From positions 992,001 through 1,056,000 of the forward strand of contig NZ_CP102629.1 in the NCBI RefSeq assembly GCF_024721585.1: a stretch of DNA of 64,000 nucleotides. Reading direction: 5' to 3'. Positions 8,804 to 17,450 of this stretch are shown piece after piece. Source of the DNA: Sphingomicrobium aestuariivivum (lineage in GTDB: Bacteria; Pseudomonadota; Alphaproteobacteria; Sphingomonadales; Sphingomonadaceae). Each line of letters starts with the position of its first letter. Position 1 is the stretch's first letter. Position numbers and translations under genes: made by a program. The notes beneath the pieces were generated by a model. That model did no database searches. It saw only the letters and a list, made by a program, of their open reading frames with translations, and had not been told where the DNA came from.

Positions 8804-9328
8804 ATGAGCGAAACGAACGAGCCCGACACCAGCGCTCCCAAGGACAAGGCCCCGAAGGATACCGCCGGCGTCATCGCCCCGCCGCCACTGATCTACGGCG
8901 TGCCGCTCGCGCTCCTCGTTTTCTTCCACCACCATCTCGACGAAGCCTGCGACATCAGCCTCGATGATTTCAGCTGGCCCGCCCGCGCCTTCTCGGGCGC
9001 GCTCGTGGTGGTCTTGGGCGCGATCCTCATCGTCACCGCCATCTGGGAATTCCGCCGCGCGGATACCCCGCCCGAGCCGTGGGAAGAAACGAAGGCGCTG
9101 ACCTTCGCCGGCCCCTATCGCCTGACCCGCAACCCGATGTATCTCGGCATGGCCTTCGCCTATGCCGGCATCGCCATCATCGCGGGCTGTTTCCTTATCC
9201 TCGCGGGGCTGGTGCCGATCCTGTTCGTGATCGACCGCTATGTCATCGCCCGCGAGGAAGCCTACCTCGCCCGCCGCTTCGGCCAGCCCTACAGCGATTA
9301 CCTCGCCCGCTCGAAGCGCTGGCTCTAG
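8804..9328 (+). CDS. Isoprenylcysteine carboxyl methyltransferase-family membrane protein
   Basis: A 174-residue inner-membrane protein with about four hydrophobic segments. It has the family's C-terminal signature: [14 protein letters not shown] followed by [23 protein letters not shown]. This resembles the SAM-binding end of ICMT/PEMT enzymes, but the bacterial substrate is unknown. The N-terminal 25 residues are polar and lysine-rich. It converges with the DUF427 gene and the two share the CTAG at their stops. Confidence 0.82.
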   Translation: MSETNEPDTSAPKDKAPKDTAGVIAPPPLIYGVPLALLVFFHHHLDEACDISLDDFSWPARAFSGALVVVLGAILIVTAIWEFRRADTPPEPWEETKALTFAGPYRLTRNPMYLGMAFAYAGIAIIAGCFLILAGLVPILFVIDRYVIAREEAYLARRFGQPYSDYLARSKRWL

Positions 9329-9612
9329 CCGACCTCGACGCCCTTCCAGAAAGCGATATGGTCCTTGATCTCGGACGCCGCTTCCTTGGGCTCCTTATAG
9401 GTCCAGGCGGCATCGGCGTTGGTCACGCCGTCGGCCTTGATAGAATAATAGCTCGCCTCGCCCTTCCACGGACAATGGCTCTTGGTGTCGGACGGCACCA
9501 GCCGGTCCATCTTCACGTCGGCCTGCGGGAAATAATGGTTTCCCTCGACTTCGACGGTGTTGTCGGATTCGGCGATGACATCGCCGTTCCACGTGGCCTT
9601 GACCATGTTCAC
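9325..9612 (-). CDS. DUF427 domain-containing protein
   Basis: A 95-residue single-domain protein showing the DUF427 pattern: VEGNHYFPQADV, SHCPWKGEASYYSI and the final IKDHIAFWKGVEV. These are compact beta-rich cytoplasmic proteins of unknown function. The start ATG at 9612 has GGAGAAGTG just upstream on the minus strand. It lies 50 bp downstream of the ArsC-like gene and may be co-transcribed with it. Confidence 0.88.
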   Translation of the reverse strand: MNMVKATWNGDVIAESDNTVEVEGNHYFPQADVKMDRLVPSDTKSHCPWKGEASYYSIKADGVTNADAAWTYKEPKEAASEIKDHIAFWKGVEVG

Positions 9613-9662
9613 TTCTCCTGTCTGGAAAAGCGAACGTGGCCCGGCCCGCGTACGTTCCGCCC

Positions 9663-10016
9663 TTAGTCGTCGATGCCGGTCATCTTCTCGTAGCCGGTCG
9701 AATCATAGCCGACGAGCACGGTGTCGCCGTCGGTGACCACCGGGCGCTTGATCATGGTCGGATGCGCGCTCATCAGCAGCATCGCCTTGTCGGCGTCGAT
9801 ATCCTCTTTCAGCGGCGCGGGCAGCTCGCGGAAGGTGGTGCCACGCTTGTTGAGCAGCGGCTCCCAGCCCATGTCGAGCACCCACATTTCGAGCGTTTCC
9901 TTGTCGATCCCCGTCTTCTTGAGGTCGACGAAACTATAGGCGATCTGGCGCTTCTCGAACCAGTTCTTGGCCTTCTTGACGGTATCGCAATTGGGAATGC
10001 CGTACATCGTGATCAT
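9663..10016 (-). CDS. ArsC/Spx family thioredoxin-fold reductase (YffB-like)
   Basis: A 117-residue thioredoxin-fold protein of the ArsC family. The first strand runs into GIPNCDTVKKAKNWFE, with a single active-site cysteine, and a later IKRPVV segment carries the cis-proline typical of the fold. Spx/YffB-type members are often annotated as arsenate reductases without any resistance role. No ars genes are nearby, so arsenate reduction should not be assumed. Confidence 0.86.
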   Translation of the reverse strand: MITMYGIPNCDTVKKAKNWFEKRQIAYSFVDLKKTGIDKETLEMWVLDMGWEPLLNKRGTTFRELPAPLKEDIDADKAMLLMSAHPTMIKRPVVTDGDTVLVGYDSTGYEKMTGIDD

Positions 10017-10079
10017 GGGAGTTTCCGATTTTTCGTGAATGCGCGTTTGCCAGCCATATGCAAAAGCCCCGCCCGCGCT

Positions 10080-11177
10080 TCAAGGGGCCTCTTCGACCTT
10101 GTCGTCCCCCGCCGGGAATTGCGCCACCAGCCAGCCCTGCAGCGCGCCCGCCCGATCGCCACCTGCATTGGTCAGCGCGATGACCGCGCGGTCGGCGCCG
10201 GGCGCGATCGCGGCATAAGCGGTGAAGGTGCCCGTCCCGCCGATGTGAAAGCTCAGCAGCTGGCCGCCCAGCTCGACCCGCCCCCAGCCGAGCGAGGCCT
10301 CTTCGGCCACCGGGCGGTGCATCTGCGCCGCCGCACCGGGCGCGAGCAGCGCATTGCCGCGTCCCTCGAGCGCGCAAAGTTGCGCCTCGACGAAGCGCGC
10401 ATAATCGGCGGGCGACAGCGATACGTTCCCCGCCGCCTCGAGAAACGGCGGCAGCGCGGGCGCGGCATCGAGATAGGGCACCAGCCCCTCGCCCTCCTCG
10501 ACATGGCCATGGGGCCCGAGCGGTTCATGATCGCGCGGCGCTCCCATCACCGCATCGAGCCGGAGCGGCGCGAAGACCTCGCGCGCCAGCACGTCGCCGA
10601 GCGGCATGCCCGCCGCCCGTTCCAGCAGCGCGCCGGCTACCACATAGCCGGCATTGGAATAAAGCAGTGCCTCGCCCGGTGCGCCCGCCATCGGCTGCGC
10701 GAGGAACCAGCGCGCGGTCGCCACCGTCGCGCTCTCGCCCGCATGATCGCCCCCGCCCCCCAGCGCGGGCACCCTGTCGAGCTCGCGCCCGCTCGAAAAG
10801 GGCGGCAGCCCGCTGCGATGCGCGAGAAGCTGGCGCAGCGTGATCGCCGCCGCCGCGCCGTTACCGGCCGCATCGGGCCACAAGGTCCCGAGCGGGGCAT
10901 CCATCGCGATCTCGCCGCGCCCCGCCATCCGCATCGCCGCCGTCGCGAGCATCGCCTTGGCATTCGACCCGATCGCGAAACGCGATGAGGCAGGCCAAGG
11001 CGCGTCGGGCCGGTCGAGCCTCGGCACGCCGCTCATGGCGGTCTCCACACGCCCGCAGCTGATGCGCGCCAGCGCCACAGCGGGCAGCCCCGCTTGCGCC
11101 CGCAGCGCTTCAGCCTCCGCCTCGAGCGCCGGCGACGCCAGGGCCAGCATCGCCCCTGCGAGCAGGAGCGCGCTCAT
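10080..11177 (-). CDS. Serine hydrolase, beta-lactamase/penicillin-binding-protein fold
   Basis: A 365-residue predicted exported hydrolase. An N-terminal hydrophobic signal segment is followed by the class C-type catalytic motifs: SNAK (Ser71, Lys74) and a downstream YSNAGY that supplies the Tyr/Asn motif. A C-terminal FHIGGTGTFTAY supplies the HxG element. The substrate is unknown; such proteins range from esterases to peptidases. Its ATG overlaps the stop of the TetR gene in ATGA, so the two are translationally coupled and probably controlled by the palindromes upstream of tetR. Confidence 0.85.
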   Translation of the reverse strand: MSALLLAGAMLALASPALEAEAEALRAQAGLPAVALARISCGRVETAMSGVPRLDRPDAPWPASSRFAIGSNAKAMLATAAMRMAGRGEIAMDAPLGTLWPDAAGNGAAAAITLRQLLAHRSGLPPFSSGRELDRVPALGGGGDHAGESATVATARWFLAQPMAGAPGEALLYSNAGYVVAGALLERAAGMPLGDVLAREVFAPLRLDAVMGAPRDHEPLGPHGHVEEGEGLVPYLDAAPALPPFLEAAGNVSLSPADYARFVEAQLCALEGRGNALLAPGAAAQMHRPVAEEASLGWGRVELGGQLLSFHIGGTGTFTAYAAIAPGADRAVIALTNAGGDRAGALQGWLVAQFPAGDDKVEEAP

Positions 11178-11740
11178 CGTGCCGTCTCCGGCGCGATCGC
11201 CGCATCGACGAGCGCGGCCAGTGCGTCCGCCGCCCCTTCGGCCGGCGCCAGTCCCGCTTCCTCTTGGATGATGAAGGCCGTGACCGGCCCGATGATCGCG
11301 GCGATCAGGAAGGCCGGATCATGATCGGCACGGATCGAACCATCGGCACGCCCCGCCGCAATCCAGCCCGCCAGCCGGACCGTGATCGCCCGGTCGCCCC
11401 AGGCCTCGCGCACCCGCGGACCGAAGAGCGCAAGCTGGCGCTCGACGATCCGCATCGGCGCGCCCTCGTCGCCGAGCAATCCGACTGCCGCACGCACATA
11501 GGCCGCGACCTTCTCGCGCGGCGTCATGTCGGGCAGCACCGCCGCCTCGACCGCCTCGACGAGCCGCGCATAGGCGCGCTCGTAGACGGCAAGGCCGAGC
11601 GCTTCCTTGCCCTTGAAATGGGCATAGAGCGCGGGGTTGGTGAGTCCCGCCTCTTCGCCGATGTCGCGGATCGATACCCGCTCGTAAGGCCGCGCGGCGA
11701 ACAGCCGCGCCGCCGCCCCGACAATCTGATCGCGCCCCAT
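11174..11740 (-). CDS. TetR/AcrR family transcriptional regulator
   Basis: A 188-residue repressor-type protein. Residues 1-50 form the TetR helix-turn-helix (IVGAAARLFAARPYERVSIRDIGEEAGLTNPALYAHFKGKE), followed by an all-helical ligand-binding domain. The gene heads an operon with the serine hydrolase, overlapping it by 4 bp. Two 14-16-bp palindromes sit 10-40 bp upstream of the start, which indicates autoregulation. The inducer is unknown. Confidence 0.93.
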   Translation of the reverse strand: MGRDQIVGAAARLFAARPYERVSIRDIGEEAGLTNPALYAHFKGKEALGLAVYERAYARLVEAVEAAVLPDMTPREKVAAYVRAAVGLLGDEGAPMRIVERQLALFGPRVREAWGDRAITVRLAGWIAAGRADGSIRADHDPAFLIAAIIGPVTAFIIQEEAGLAPAEGAADALAALVDAAIAPETAR

Positions 11741-11750
11741 GAGGCCCTCC

Positions 11751-11780
11751 TTAGCAGTTGCTAACTTAGCAATTGCTAAG
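11751..11780. promoter_or_regulatory. Tandem palindromic operator for the TetR regulator
   Basis: Two half-overlapping palindromes of the same sequence class: TTAGCAGTTGCTAA at 11751-11764 (one central mismatch) and CTTAGCAATTGCTAAG at 11765-11780 (perfect over 16 bp). Their centres are 15 bp apart. They directly precede tetR, as expected for cooperative binding of two repressor dimers. Confidence 0.75.
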
Positions 11781-11805
11781 GAGTTGCCCCGATGTCAAGC
11801 GGTGT

Positions 11806-12117
11806 CTAGCGACCTTCGGCGCGGAAGAGCTCGCGGCCGCGCTGCGAGACGAGCAGCTTCTCGAACGTCTGCGGATCGAAATAGGCCTCGATGCGGCGGC
11901 CCTGCTCATCGGTCGCATAGACCTCGTAACAGCCGCCATCGACCTTCGACTTGCGCACCTGCCAGCCCTCGGCGGTGAGCTTCTGCTCGAGCAATTCGAT
12001 CGGCTGGCGATCGGCTTCGGCAACCTTGCACTCCATCTTGCCGGTCGCCTGCGCGGGCGCCGCGCCGAGGGTGAGGAGGAGGCCGGCAGTGGCGGCGGTG
12101 AGGATCATCTTGGTCAT
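11806..12117 (-). CDS. Periplasmic PepSY-domain protein
   Basis: A 103-residue protein with a cleavable signal peptide (hydrophobic core to about residue 20, APAQA before the mature part). The remainder resembles a PepSY unit: IELLEQKLTAEGWQVRKSKVDGGCYEVYATDEQGRRIEAYFDPQT. PepSY domains are small periplasmic modules often found with redox membrane proteins. Its ATG overlaps the stop of the upstream ferric-reductase-type gene (ATGA), so it is translationally coupled and probably works with it. Confidence 0.8.
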   Translation of the reverse strand: MTKMILTAATAGLLLTLGAAPAQATGKMECKVAEADRQPIELLEQKLTAEGWQVRKSKVDGGCYEVYATDEQGRRIEAYFDPQTFEKLLVSQRGRELFRAEGR

Positions 12118-12701
12118 GTGGCTATCGCTTTCCTGGTGAAATGAAGGTGGAGCCGCGCGAGCTGGAGGAGCGCGAGCGGCAGGAAATGGAGGAGCGCCTC
12201 GCCAGTGCCGTCATGCACGAGGAGCCAGTGGAGAAGCGTCGCCGTGGCCGCCGGATAGGCCAGCCGCTGCACCCGCTTCCACCCCTTGCCGAGCAGCCGC
12301 ATCGCCGCATCATTGGAGGCAAGGAAGGGAAAGAGCATCGCCAGCATCGCGATCCAGCCGGCGAGGATCGCGGGGATCAGCGCCTCGCCCAGCACCGCGC
12401 CCCAGTCGGTGCCCATGTCGACGACATAGAGCGCGACATGGGCGACGGTATAGAGGAACGCCGCCACCCCGATCGCGCGGCGATGGCGCAGGAGGAAACG
12501 GATCGCGGGGCGCCGCCCCATGAGCTTCTGCAGCGGCGTGAGCATCAGCGCGAAGATGAGCAGCCGCGCCGACCATTCGCCCGAGCCGGCGATCCAGTCG
12601 GCCAGCCACGGATCCTCCGCCCGCGCCAGCGTCAGCGCCAGCCACGCGCCGGGCAGCGCCAGCACGCCCCAGACGAGCGCTCTTGCACCCCGCTCAGTCA
12701 T
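12114..12701 (-). CDS. Ferric-reductase-like transmembrane haem protein (MsrQ/YedZ-like)
   Basis: A 195-residue membrane protein with about six hydrophobic helices, of the ferric reductase-like transmembrane domain family. Histidines in the second to fourth helices (RHRRAIGVAAFLYTVAHVALY and LLHWLLVHDG) are candidate haem b ligands. I take ATG 12701 rather than 12752, because it overlaps the stop of the small upstream ORF by 8 bp and avoids a low-complexity N-terminus. No MsrP (molybdopterin oxidoreductase) gene is adjacent. With the upstream iron box and downstream PepSY gene, a role in iron reduction or iron-controlled electron transfer is inferred. Confidence 0.82.
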   Translation of the reverse strand: MTERGARALVWGVLALPGAWLALTLARAEDPWLADWIAGSGEWSARLLIFALMLTPLQKLMGRRPAIRFLLRHRRAIGVAAFLYTVAHVALYVVDMGTDWGAVLGEALIPAILAGWIAMLAMLFPFLASNDAAMRLLGKGWKRVQRLAYPAATATLLHWLLVHDGTGEALLHFLPLALLQLARLHLHFTRKAIAT

Positions 12702-12861
12702 GCTGCTTCCAGCCATAATGCCGCCAGAACCAGCGCCATTCGGCTGCCGCACAGGCGCCGCGCTGCGCCGCCTCGCGATGCTCGTCGGCCCGCACCGCGT
12801 CGTGGCGCGGGGTCAGCGACGTCGAATCATGGGAAGGAAGGCGCGGCAGGTCCATGTCCAT
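12694..12861 (-). CDS. Small 55-residue ORF leading a Fur-box operon
   Basis: An ATG-initiated frame of 55 codons starting MDMDLPRLPSHDSTSL and ending WRWFWRHYGWKQHD. It has a central charged stretch (RHDAVRADEHREAAQR), one cysteine and an aromatic, tryptophan-rich C-terminus. There is no signal peptide or clear membrane helix. Its stop overlaps the start of the ferric-reductase-like gene, so it is probably translated and coupled. It starts 13 bp after a perfect iron-box palindrome. I do not recognise the family; a regulatory leader peptide is an alternative. Confidence 0.6.
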   Translation of the reverse strand: MDMDLPRLPSHDSTSLTPRHDAVRADEHREAAQRGACAAAEWRWFWRHYGWKQHD

Positions 12862-12873
12862 GCCAGACCATGT

Positions 12874-12890
12874 TTGCGAATGGTTCGCAA
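12874..12890. promoter_or_regulatory. Fur-family iron box upstream of the ferric-reductase operon
   Basis: TTGCGAATGGTTCGCAA is a perfect palindrome with 7-bp arms and a 3-bp centre. It has the same TGCnAAT...TTCGCA logic as the sites at 630 and 875. It lies in the 40-bp gap between the MATE stop (12902) and the small ORF start (12861), so it can only serve the minus-strand operon 12861-11806. Confidence 0.68.
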
Positions 12891-12901
12891 TAGCAAAAGG
12901 C

Positions 12902-14275
12902 TCAATCCGCCTGCGGGCGCTTCCAAACTACCCACCACAGCATCGCCGCCGCGACGAGCCCCCCGAACAGGTTGGCGGCCAGCTCGGCGGCATAGATGCC
13001 ATTGGCACCCCATTTGCCGCCCAGCCACCACGCCACCGGCACCATCACGAGCAGCACCCGCGCCACGCTCTGCACCAGCGCATTGCCCGCGAAATCGAGC
13101 GCGTTCAGCGCGCCATTGGCCATGATCAGCACGCCGTAACCGGCATAGCCCCAGGCCGCGATCATCAGATAATCGCCCATCGCCGCGATGACTTCCGGAT
13201 CGTCGGTGAACAGCCCCGCGAGCGTCTCGCGAAACCCGACCAGCACCGCCCCGATGACGAGCCCGTAGGCGATGCAGAAGCCGCCCGCCCAGACGAGCGC
13301 TTGGCGCACGCGGCCCAATTCGCCCGCGCCCCAATTCTGCCCGACGATCGCCCCGATCGAGGCCGACAGGCTGAGAAGCGGCACCACCGCGAAGCTTTGC
13401 AACCGCCCGCCCGTCCCGAACCCCGCCACCGCTGCCTCGCCTGCCGTTGCCGCAAGGAAACCGGTCAGCACGCTGAGCCCGATGGGGTTGATCGAATTGG
13501 AAAAGGCCGCCGGCCCCGCGACCCGCGCGATCGCCCGGCTCCCGCCCTTCCAGTCGCATTGCGGCAGCGTCCTTGGCGAGAAGGGCAAGGCACTCTTCTG
13601 GAGGAACAGGAAACCGACCAGCACGGCCACCGCCCAGCCGCCGACAGTCGCCCAGGCCGCCCCCGCGATCCCCATGCCGGGCACCCCGAAGGCGCCCGTG
13701 ATGAGCAGCGGGTCGAGCACCCAATTGGCCACCGCCAGCGCCAGCAGCACGCTCGAGGAGCGCTTCGCCAGCCCTTGCCCTCGCAGGCACCCGTTGACGC
13801 CCATCGACACGAGCAGCAGCGGGAAGAAGAGCGCGAACGGCCCCATATACGCATCGATCAGCGGCAGGATCGCCTCGTCTGCCTGCATCAGCCGGAACAG
13901 CGCATGCCTTCCTGCATAGAGGCCGAGCCCGATCGCCACTCCGAATAAAGCCGCGAGCACGATCCCCATATTGCCGCGCCGCCGCGCAAGGTCCTCGTCG
14001 CCCTGCCCGAGCGCGCGGCTGACCACCGAACTGATCCCCGCGATCACGCCCACGCCCAGCGAGGACAGTGCCACGGTCACGGGAAAGATGAAGCTGATCG
14101 CCGCCAGCGCATCGGCGCCCAGCTGGCCGACGAAATAGGCATCGATGATGCCCACGCTCATCAGCGCCGCGCCGCCGACCATCATCGGCAGCGTCTGGGT
14201 CAGGAGGTGACCGGGGATCGAACCCGTCGCCAGCTTGGCGGCGGCGCTCTTTCGCGGGGGACTGTCTGCAGGCAT
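12902..14275 (-). CDS. MATE family efflux transporter
   Basis: A 457-residue inner-membrane protein with the twelve-helix pattern of MATE exporters, which expel cationic drugs or metabolites using H+ or Na+ gradients. Typical segments include LPMMVGGAALMSVGIIDAYFVGQLGADALAAISFIFPV and GVGVIAGISSVVSRALGQGDEDLARR, with the second half repeating the theme (LSASIGAIVGQNWGAGELGRVRQAL). The frame stays open far upstream, but ATG 14275 is chosen because earlier residues read as an antisense shadow of the DMT gene. It lies 15 bp after the DMT transporter stop. Confidence 0.92.
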   Translation of the reverse strand: MPADSPPRKSAAAKLATGSIPGHLLTQTLPMMVGGAALMSVGIIDAYFVGQLGADALAAISFIFPVTVALSSLGVGVIAGISSVVSRALGQGDEDLARRRGNMGIVLAALFGVAIGLGLYAGRHALFRLMQADEAILPLIDAYMGPFALFFPLLLVSMGVNGCLRGQGLAKRSSSVLLALAVANWVLDPLLITGAFGVPGMGIAGAAWATVGGWAVAVLVGFLFLQKSALPFSPRTLPQCDWKGGSRAIARVAGPAAFSNSINPIGLSVLTGFLAATAGEAAVAGFGTGGRLQSFAVVPLLSLSASIGAIVGQNWGAGELGRVRQALVWAGGFCIAYGLVIGAVLVGFRETLAGLFTDDPEVIAAMGDYLMIAAWGYAGYGVLIMANGALNALDFAGNALVQSVARVLLVMVPVAWWLGGKWGANGIYAAELAANLFGGLVAAAMLWWVVWKRPQAD

Positions 14276-14289
14276 CTCGGCCTCAAGCG

Positions 14290-15120
14290 CTAGCGGGTGC
14301 CCGCGGGTTCCGCCAGACCGTCCTTCTCGCGCGGCGCGCGCATCGCCAACGCCACCCCGCCGAGGATCACCACCGCCGCCAGCGCCAGCCGCGCGCCCGG
14401 CGTCTCGCCCAAGAGCGGCCAGGCGACCAGCCCCGCCGCCACCGGCGTCGCCAGCTGCACCGCCGCCACCCCCGTCAGGCTGAAGTGCGGCGCCGCCATG
14501 CGCCATGCGACATAGCCGAGCCCGCTCGTCAGCCCGCCAGACAGCAGCGCGAGCAGCGCGCCCCGCCCCGTCACCTCCTCGCCGAGAAGCAACAGCGGCA
14601 AGGCCAGCACCGCCGCCACCGCAAAGGCCCCCGCCGTCGCCGCCGCGGCCTCGCCCGCACCCTTGTGGCAGACGAGCGAATAGAGCCCCCAGCCGACCCC
14701 CGCGAGCATCATCAGCGCGGCGCCTTGCGCATCCACCGCCCCCGCGCCCGGCGCCAGCAGCCACGCCACCCCGCCCAGCGCGACGAGGATCCCGGCGACC
14801 CCGCCGAGGCTCGCCCTGCCGCCGCGTGCCAGCCCGACCACGACCATCACCGCCTGCACGGTGGCGAACAGGATCAGCGCCCCGCTCGCCGTCCCGAGGT
14901 CGACATAGGCAAAGGAGAAAGCGACCGCGTAGAGCGCGAGGAACACCCCCGCCCAACCATCGCGCGCCAGCGACGCCCCGCGAATGAATGGCAAGAGCAC
15001 CAGCGCGCCCGCGCCGAGCCTGATCGCCGCATAGGCGCCCGGCCCGCTCACCCCCTCGGCGAGCGCGGCGCGCGCGAACAGCGAATTGGCGGCAAAGGCG
15101 AGGATCGCTGCCAAGCCCAC
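14290..15120 (-). CDS. DMT superfamily (EamA-type) transporter
   Basis: About 276 residues with ten hydrophobic helices arranged as two EamA repeats, the usual architecture of drug/metabolite exporters. The first repeat opens LLGVGLAAILAFAANSLFARAALAEG and the second lies around the GVGWGLYSLVCHKG segment. The start is uncertain: GTG 15120 lies 16 bp after the purT stop, while the first plausible ATG (15174) would overlap purT by 38 bp. The substrate is unknown. It lies between purT and the MATE gene, all on the minus strand. Confidence 0.85.
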   Translation of the reverse strand: MGLAAILAFAANSLFARAALAEGVSGPGAYAAIRLGAGALVLLPFIRGASLARDGWAGVFLALYAVAFSFAYVDLGTASGALILFATVQAVMVVVGLARGGRASLGGVAGILVALGGVAWLLAPGAGAVDAQGAALMMLAGVGWGLYSLVCHKGAGEAAAATAGAFAVAAVLALPLLLLGEEVTGRGALLALLSGGLTSGLGYVAWRMAAPHFSLTGVAAVQLATPVAAGLVAWPLLGETPGARLALAAVVILGGVALAMRAPREKDGLAEPAGTR

Positions 15121-15136
15121 GCCAAGGAGACGCGCC

Positions 15137-16312
15137 CTAGTCGTCGTACCGGATCCACAGCTTGGAGGCCGCATCGCCCGCGATCTCGCGCGCGCGGTCG
15201 GTGCCCTCGCCCGGCGCACTCGCCAGCGCCACCCCCATGCGCCGCCCCGGCCGCGTCACCGGCTTGCCGAAGATGCGCACGTCGACATGGGCACCGGGCG
15301 GCGCGAACATCGCCTGTTCGAGTCCCTCGATCGCGAAGCGGCTCGCCGCCTGTTCGGCCAGCAGCACCGCGCTCGCGCTCGGCCGCGCGTGGATCGGCGG
15401 GATCGGCAGCCCGAGGATGGCGCGCGCATGCAGGTCGAACTCGGACAAGTTCTGGCTCACCAGCGTGACCATCCCCGTGTCATGCGGACGCGGGCTGAGT
15501 TCGGAGAAGATGACCTCGTCGCCCTTCACGAAGAACTCGACCCCGAACAGGCCATAGCCGCCCAGCGCATCGACCACCTTGGCCGCCATATGCTCGGCCT
15601 TGTGGATCGCGACATCGCTCATCGCCATCGGCTGCCAGCTCTCGCGATAATCGCCGCCTTCCTGCCGGTGCCCGATCGGCGGACAGAAGCTCACCCCGCC
15701 CGCATGGCGGACGGTCAGCAGCGTGATCTCGTAATCGAAGTCGATAAAGCCCTCGGCGATGACCCGCTGGCGATCCCCGCGCATGCCCTCGCAGGCATAT
15801 TTCCACGCCGCCTCGAGCTCCACGCCCGAACGCACCGTCGACTGCCCTTTGCCGCTCGAACTCATCACCGGCTTCACCACCAGCGGGAAGCCGACTTCCT
15901 CCGCCGCTTCCAGCAGCTCGGCATAGTTTTCCGCATAGCGATAGGCACTCGTCCTCAAGCCCAGCTCGCCCGCCGCAAGATCGCGGATCGCATCGCGGTT
16001 CATCGTCAGCCGCGTTGCCTTGGCGGTCGGCACGACATGCCAGTCCTCCGCCTCCAGCTCGACCAGCATCTCGGTGCGGATCGCCTCGATCTCGGGCACG
16101 ATATGGTCGGGCCGGTGCTTCTCGACCGCCGCGCGGAGCTTGGCGCCGTCGAGCATGTCGAACACCTCGGCCTCATCGGCGACCTGCATCGCCGGCGCGC
16201 CTTCATAGCTGTCGCAGGCGATCACGCGGCACCCCAGCCGCTGGCAGGAAATCACGAACTCCTTGCCCAGTTCGCCTGCCCCCAGCAGCAGGATCGTCGC
16301 GGTCGGTGTCAT
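15137..16312 (-). CDS. purT: Formate-dependent phosphoribosylglycinamide formyltransferase
   Basis: A 391-residue ATP-grasp enzyme that makes formyl-GAR from GAR, formate and ATP, an alternative to folate-dependent PurN. The N-terminal [23 protein letters not shown] is the PurK/PurT nucleotide-fold start. The ATP-grasp core ([22 protein letters not shown], then [28 protein letters not shown]) is complete. ATG 16312 is used because the family begins just before this strand and GAGGAGGG lies upstream. FGAR produced here is the substrate of PurL, whose gene ends at the start of the window. Confidence 0.96.
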   Translation of the reverse strand: MTPTATILLLGAGELGKEFVISCQRLGCRVIACDSYEGAPAMQVADEAEVFDMLDGAKLRAAVEKHRPDHIVPEIEAIRTEMLVELEAEDWHVVPTAKATRLTMNRDAIRDLAAGELGLRTSAYRYAENYAELLEAAEEVGFPLVVKPVMSSSGKGQSTVRSGVELEAAWKYACEGMRGDRQRVIAEGFIDFDYEITLLTVRHAGGVSFCPPIGHRQEGGDYRESWQPMAMSDVAIHKAEHMAAKVVDALGGYGLFGVEFFVKGDEVIFSELSPRPHDTGMVTLVSQNLSEFDLHARAILGLPIPPIHARPSASAVLLAEQAASRFAIEGLEQAMFAPPGAHVDVRIFGKPVTRPGRRMGVALASAPGEGTDRAREIAGDAASKLWIRYDD

Positions 16313-16398
16313 TACATGGCCCTCCTCGGCTTTCCTCTTGCCAAGACCGCCCCGCTTCGTCACCCCTTCAAGCAGATGCGTAAGGGGGAAATGACGAC

Positions 16399-17442
16399 AT
16401 GACGATGGATCTCGGCGAACTGGTGCGCCGCACGCTGGTGGTGCTCCTGCTGGTGGGCCTCGCGCTCGCGCTGCCGATGCTCACCCCGACGCTGCTCCTC
16501 ATCTTCGGCGCGATCCTCATCGCCGTGCTGATCCGCTCGGCGGCCTGGCCGTTCGAACAGATGGGGCTCGGCAACACCGCCTCGGTGCTGCTCGGGCTGG
16601 CCACCATCCTCCTCCTCCTCTTCGGTTTCGGCTGGCTGTTCGGCGCGCAGTTGTCGGGCCAGTTCGCGAGCCTCCAGGCGCAACTCGCCGAAGCCGCCCC
16701 GCAGGTCCGCGCCCAGCTCGAGCGCCTGCCCTTCATCGGCGACCTCGCCGAGGCCACCCCCGACGTGCAGGACATGGCCGGCCAGGCGGTGAACTTCGCC
16801 TTCGGCTTCCTCGGCCTCGTGACCAACCTCGTGCTGGTCATCGTCGGCGCCGCCTATTTCGCGCTCGATCCCGATGTCTACAAGCGAGGCCTGTCGAAGA
16901 TCTTCCCGCGCGACCGTTCGGCCAAGGTGATCGAGGCGATGGACGCCTCGGGCCATGCCCTCAAGCGCTACCTCCTCGGCCAGCTCGCCACCATGACCAT
17001 CGTCGGCGTGATGGTGTGGATCGGCCTCGCCATCGTCGGCATCCCCTCGGCGGCCGCATTGGGCCTCACCATCGGCGTCTTCAACTTCATCCCGCTCATC
17101 GGTCCCTTCATCGGCGCCGTGCCGGGCCTCATCATCGCCTTCTCGGCCGCCCCCGACCTCTTCTGGTATGCGGTGCTTGTCTATCTCGTCGCCCAGCAGA
17201 TCGAGGGCAATGTCCTCACGCCGATGGTGCAGAACTGGGCGGTCTCCATCCCGCCGGCGCTGCTCATCTTCGCGCTGGCCGCGGCGGGCGGGCTGTTCGG
17301 CCTCATCGGCGTCATTCTCGCCGCACCGCTCACCGTGGTGATCTACACCCTCGTCACCATGCTGTGGAGCCGCGATGCGCTCGGCCATGACGTGAAGGTC
17401 CCCGGCCGCGACACGCCAGAGCCCGAGCCCGCAAAAGGCTAG
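16399..17442 (+). CDS. AI-2E family transporter (UPF0118 membrane protein)
   Basis: A 347-residue inner-membrane protein with about eight helices. It shows the family pattern: two N-terminal helices with [23 protein letters not shown], an amphipathic central region ([21 protein letters not shown]) and the signature [24 protein letters not shown] followed by [13 protein letters not shown]. Family members have been proposed to export AI-2 or act as Na+/H+ antiporters, so the name does not establish a signalling role. AAGGGGGA precedes the ATG. Confidence 0.92.
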   Translation: MTMDLGELVRRTLVVLLLVGLALALPMLTPTLLLIFGAILIAVLIRSAAWPFEQMGLGNTASVLLGLATILLLLFGFGWLFGAQLSGQFASLQAQLAEAAPQVRAQLERLPFIGDLAEATPDVQDMAGQAVNFAFGFLGLVTNLVLVIVGAAYFALDPDVYKRGLSKIFPRDRSAKVIEAMDASGHALKRYLLGQLATMTIVGVMVWIGLAIVGIPSAAALGLTIGVFNFIPLIGPFIGAVPGLIIAFSAAPDLFWYAVLVYLVAQQIEGNVLTPMVQNWAVSIPPALLIFALAAAGGLFGLIGVILAAPLTVVIYTLVTMLWSRDALGHDVKVPGRDTPEPEPAKG

Positions 17443-17450
17443 GCCGCCGC

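Noticed and set aside
9629-9660. GAACGT...ACGTTC inverted repeat between the DUF427 and ArsC-like genes
   Set aside because: The arms are short, the loop is long, and there is no T-run or other support.
9663-10016. Arsenic resistance function for the ArsC-like gene
   Set aside because: No arsR, arsB or acr3 gene is near, and the sequence fits the Spx/YffB branch whose role is not arsenate reduction.
12902-14956. 684-residue fusion frame joining extra N-terminal sequence to the MATE transporter
   Set aside because: The N-terminal 227 residues are Gly/Arg/Ala low complexity, read antiparallel in register with the DMT transporter codons; a normal MATE start exists at 14275.
16399-17442. AI-2 quorum-sensing export linked to the LuxR genes
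   Set aside because: The family name is historical, substrates are disputed, and the LuxR genes are more than 10 kb away.
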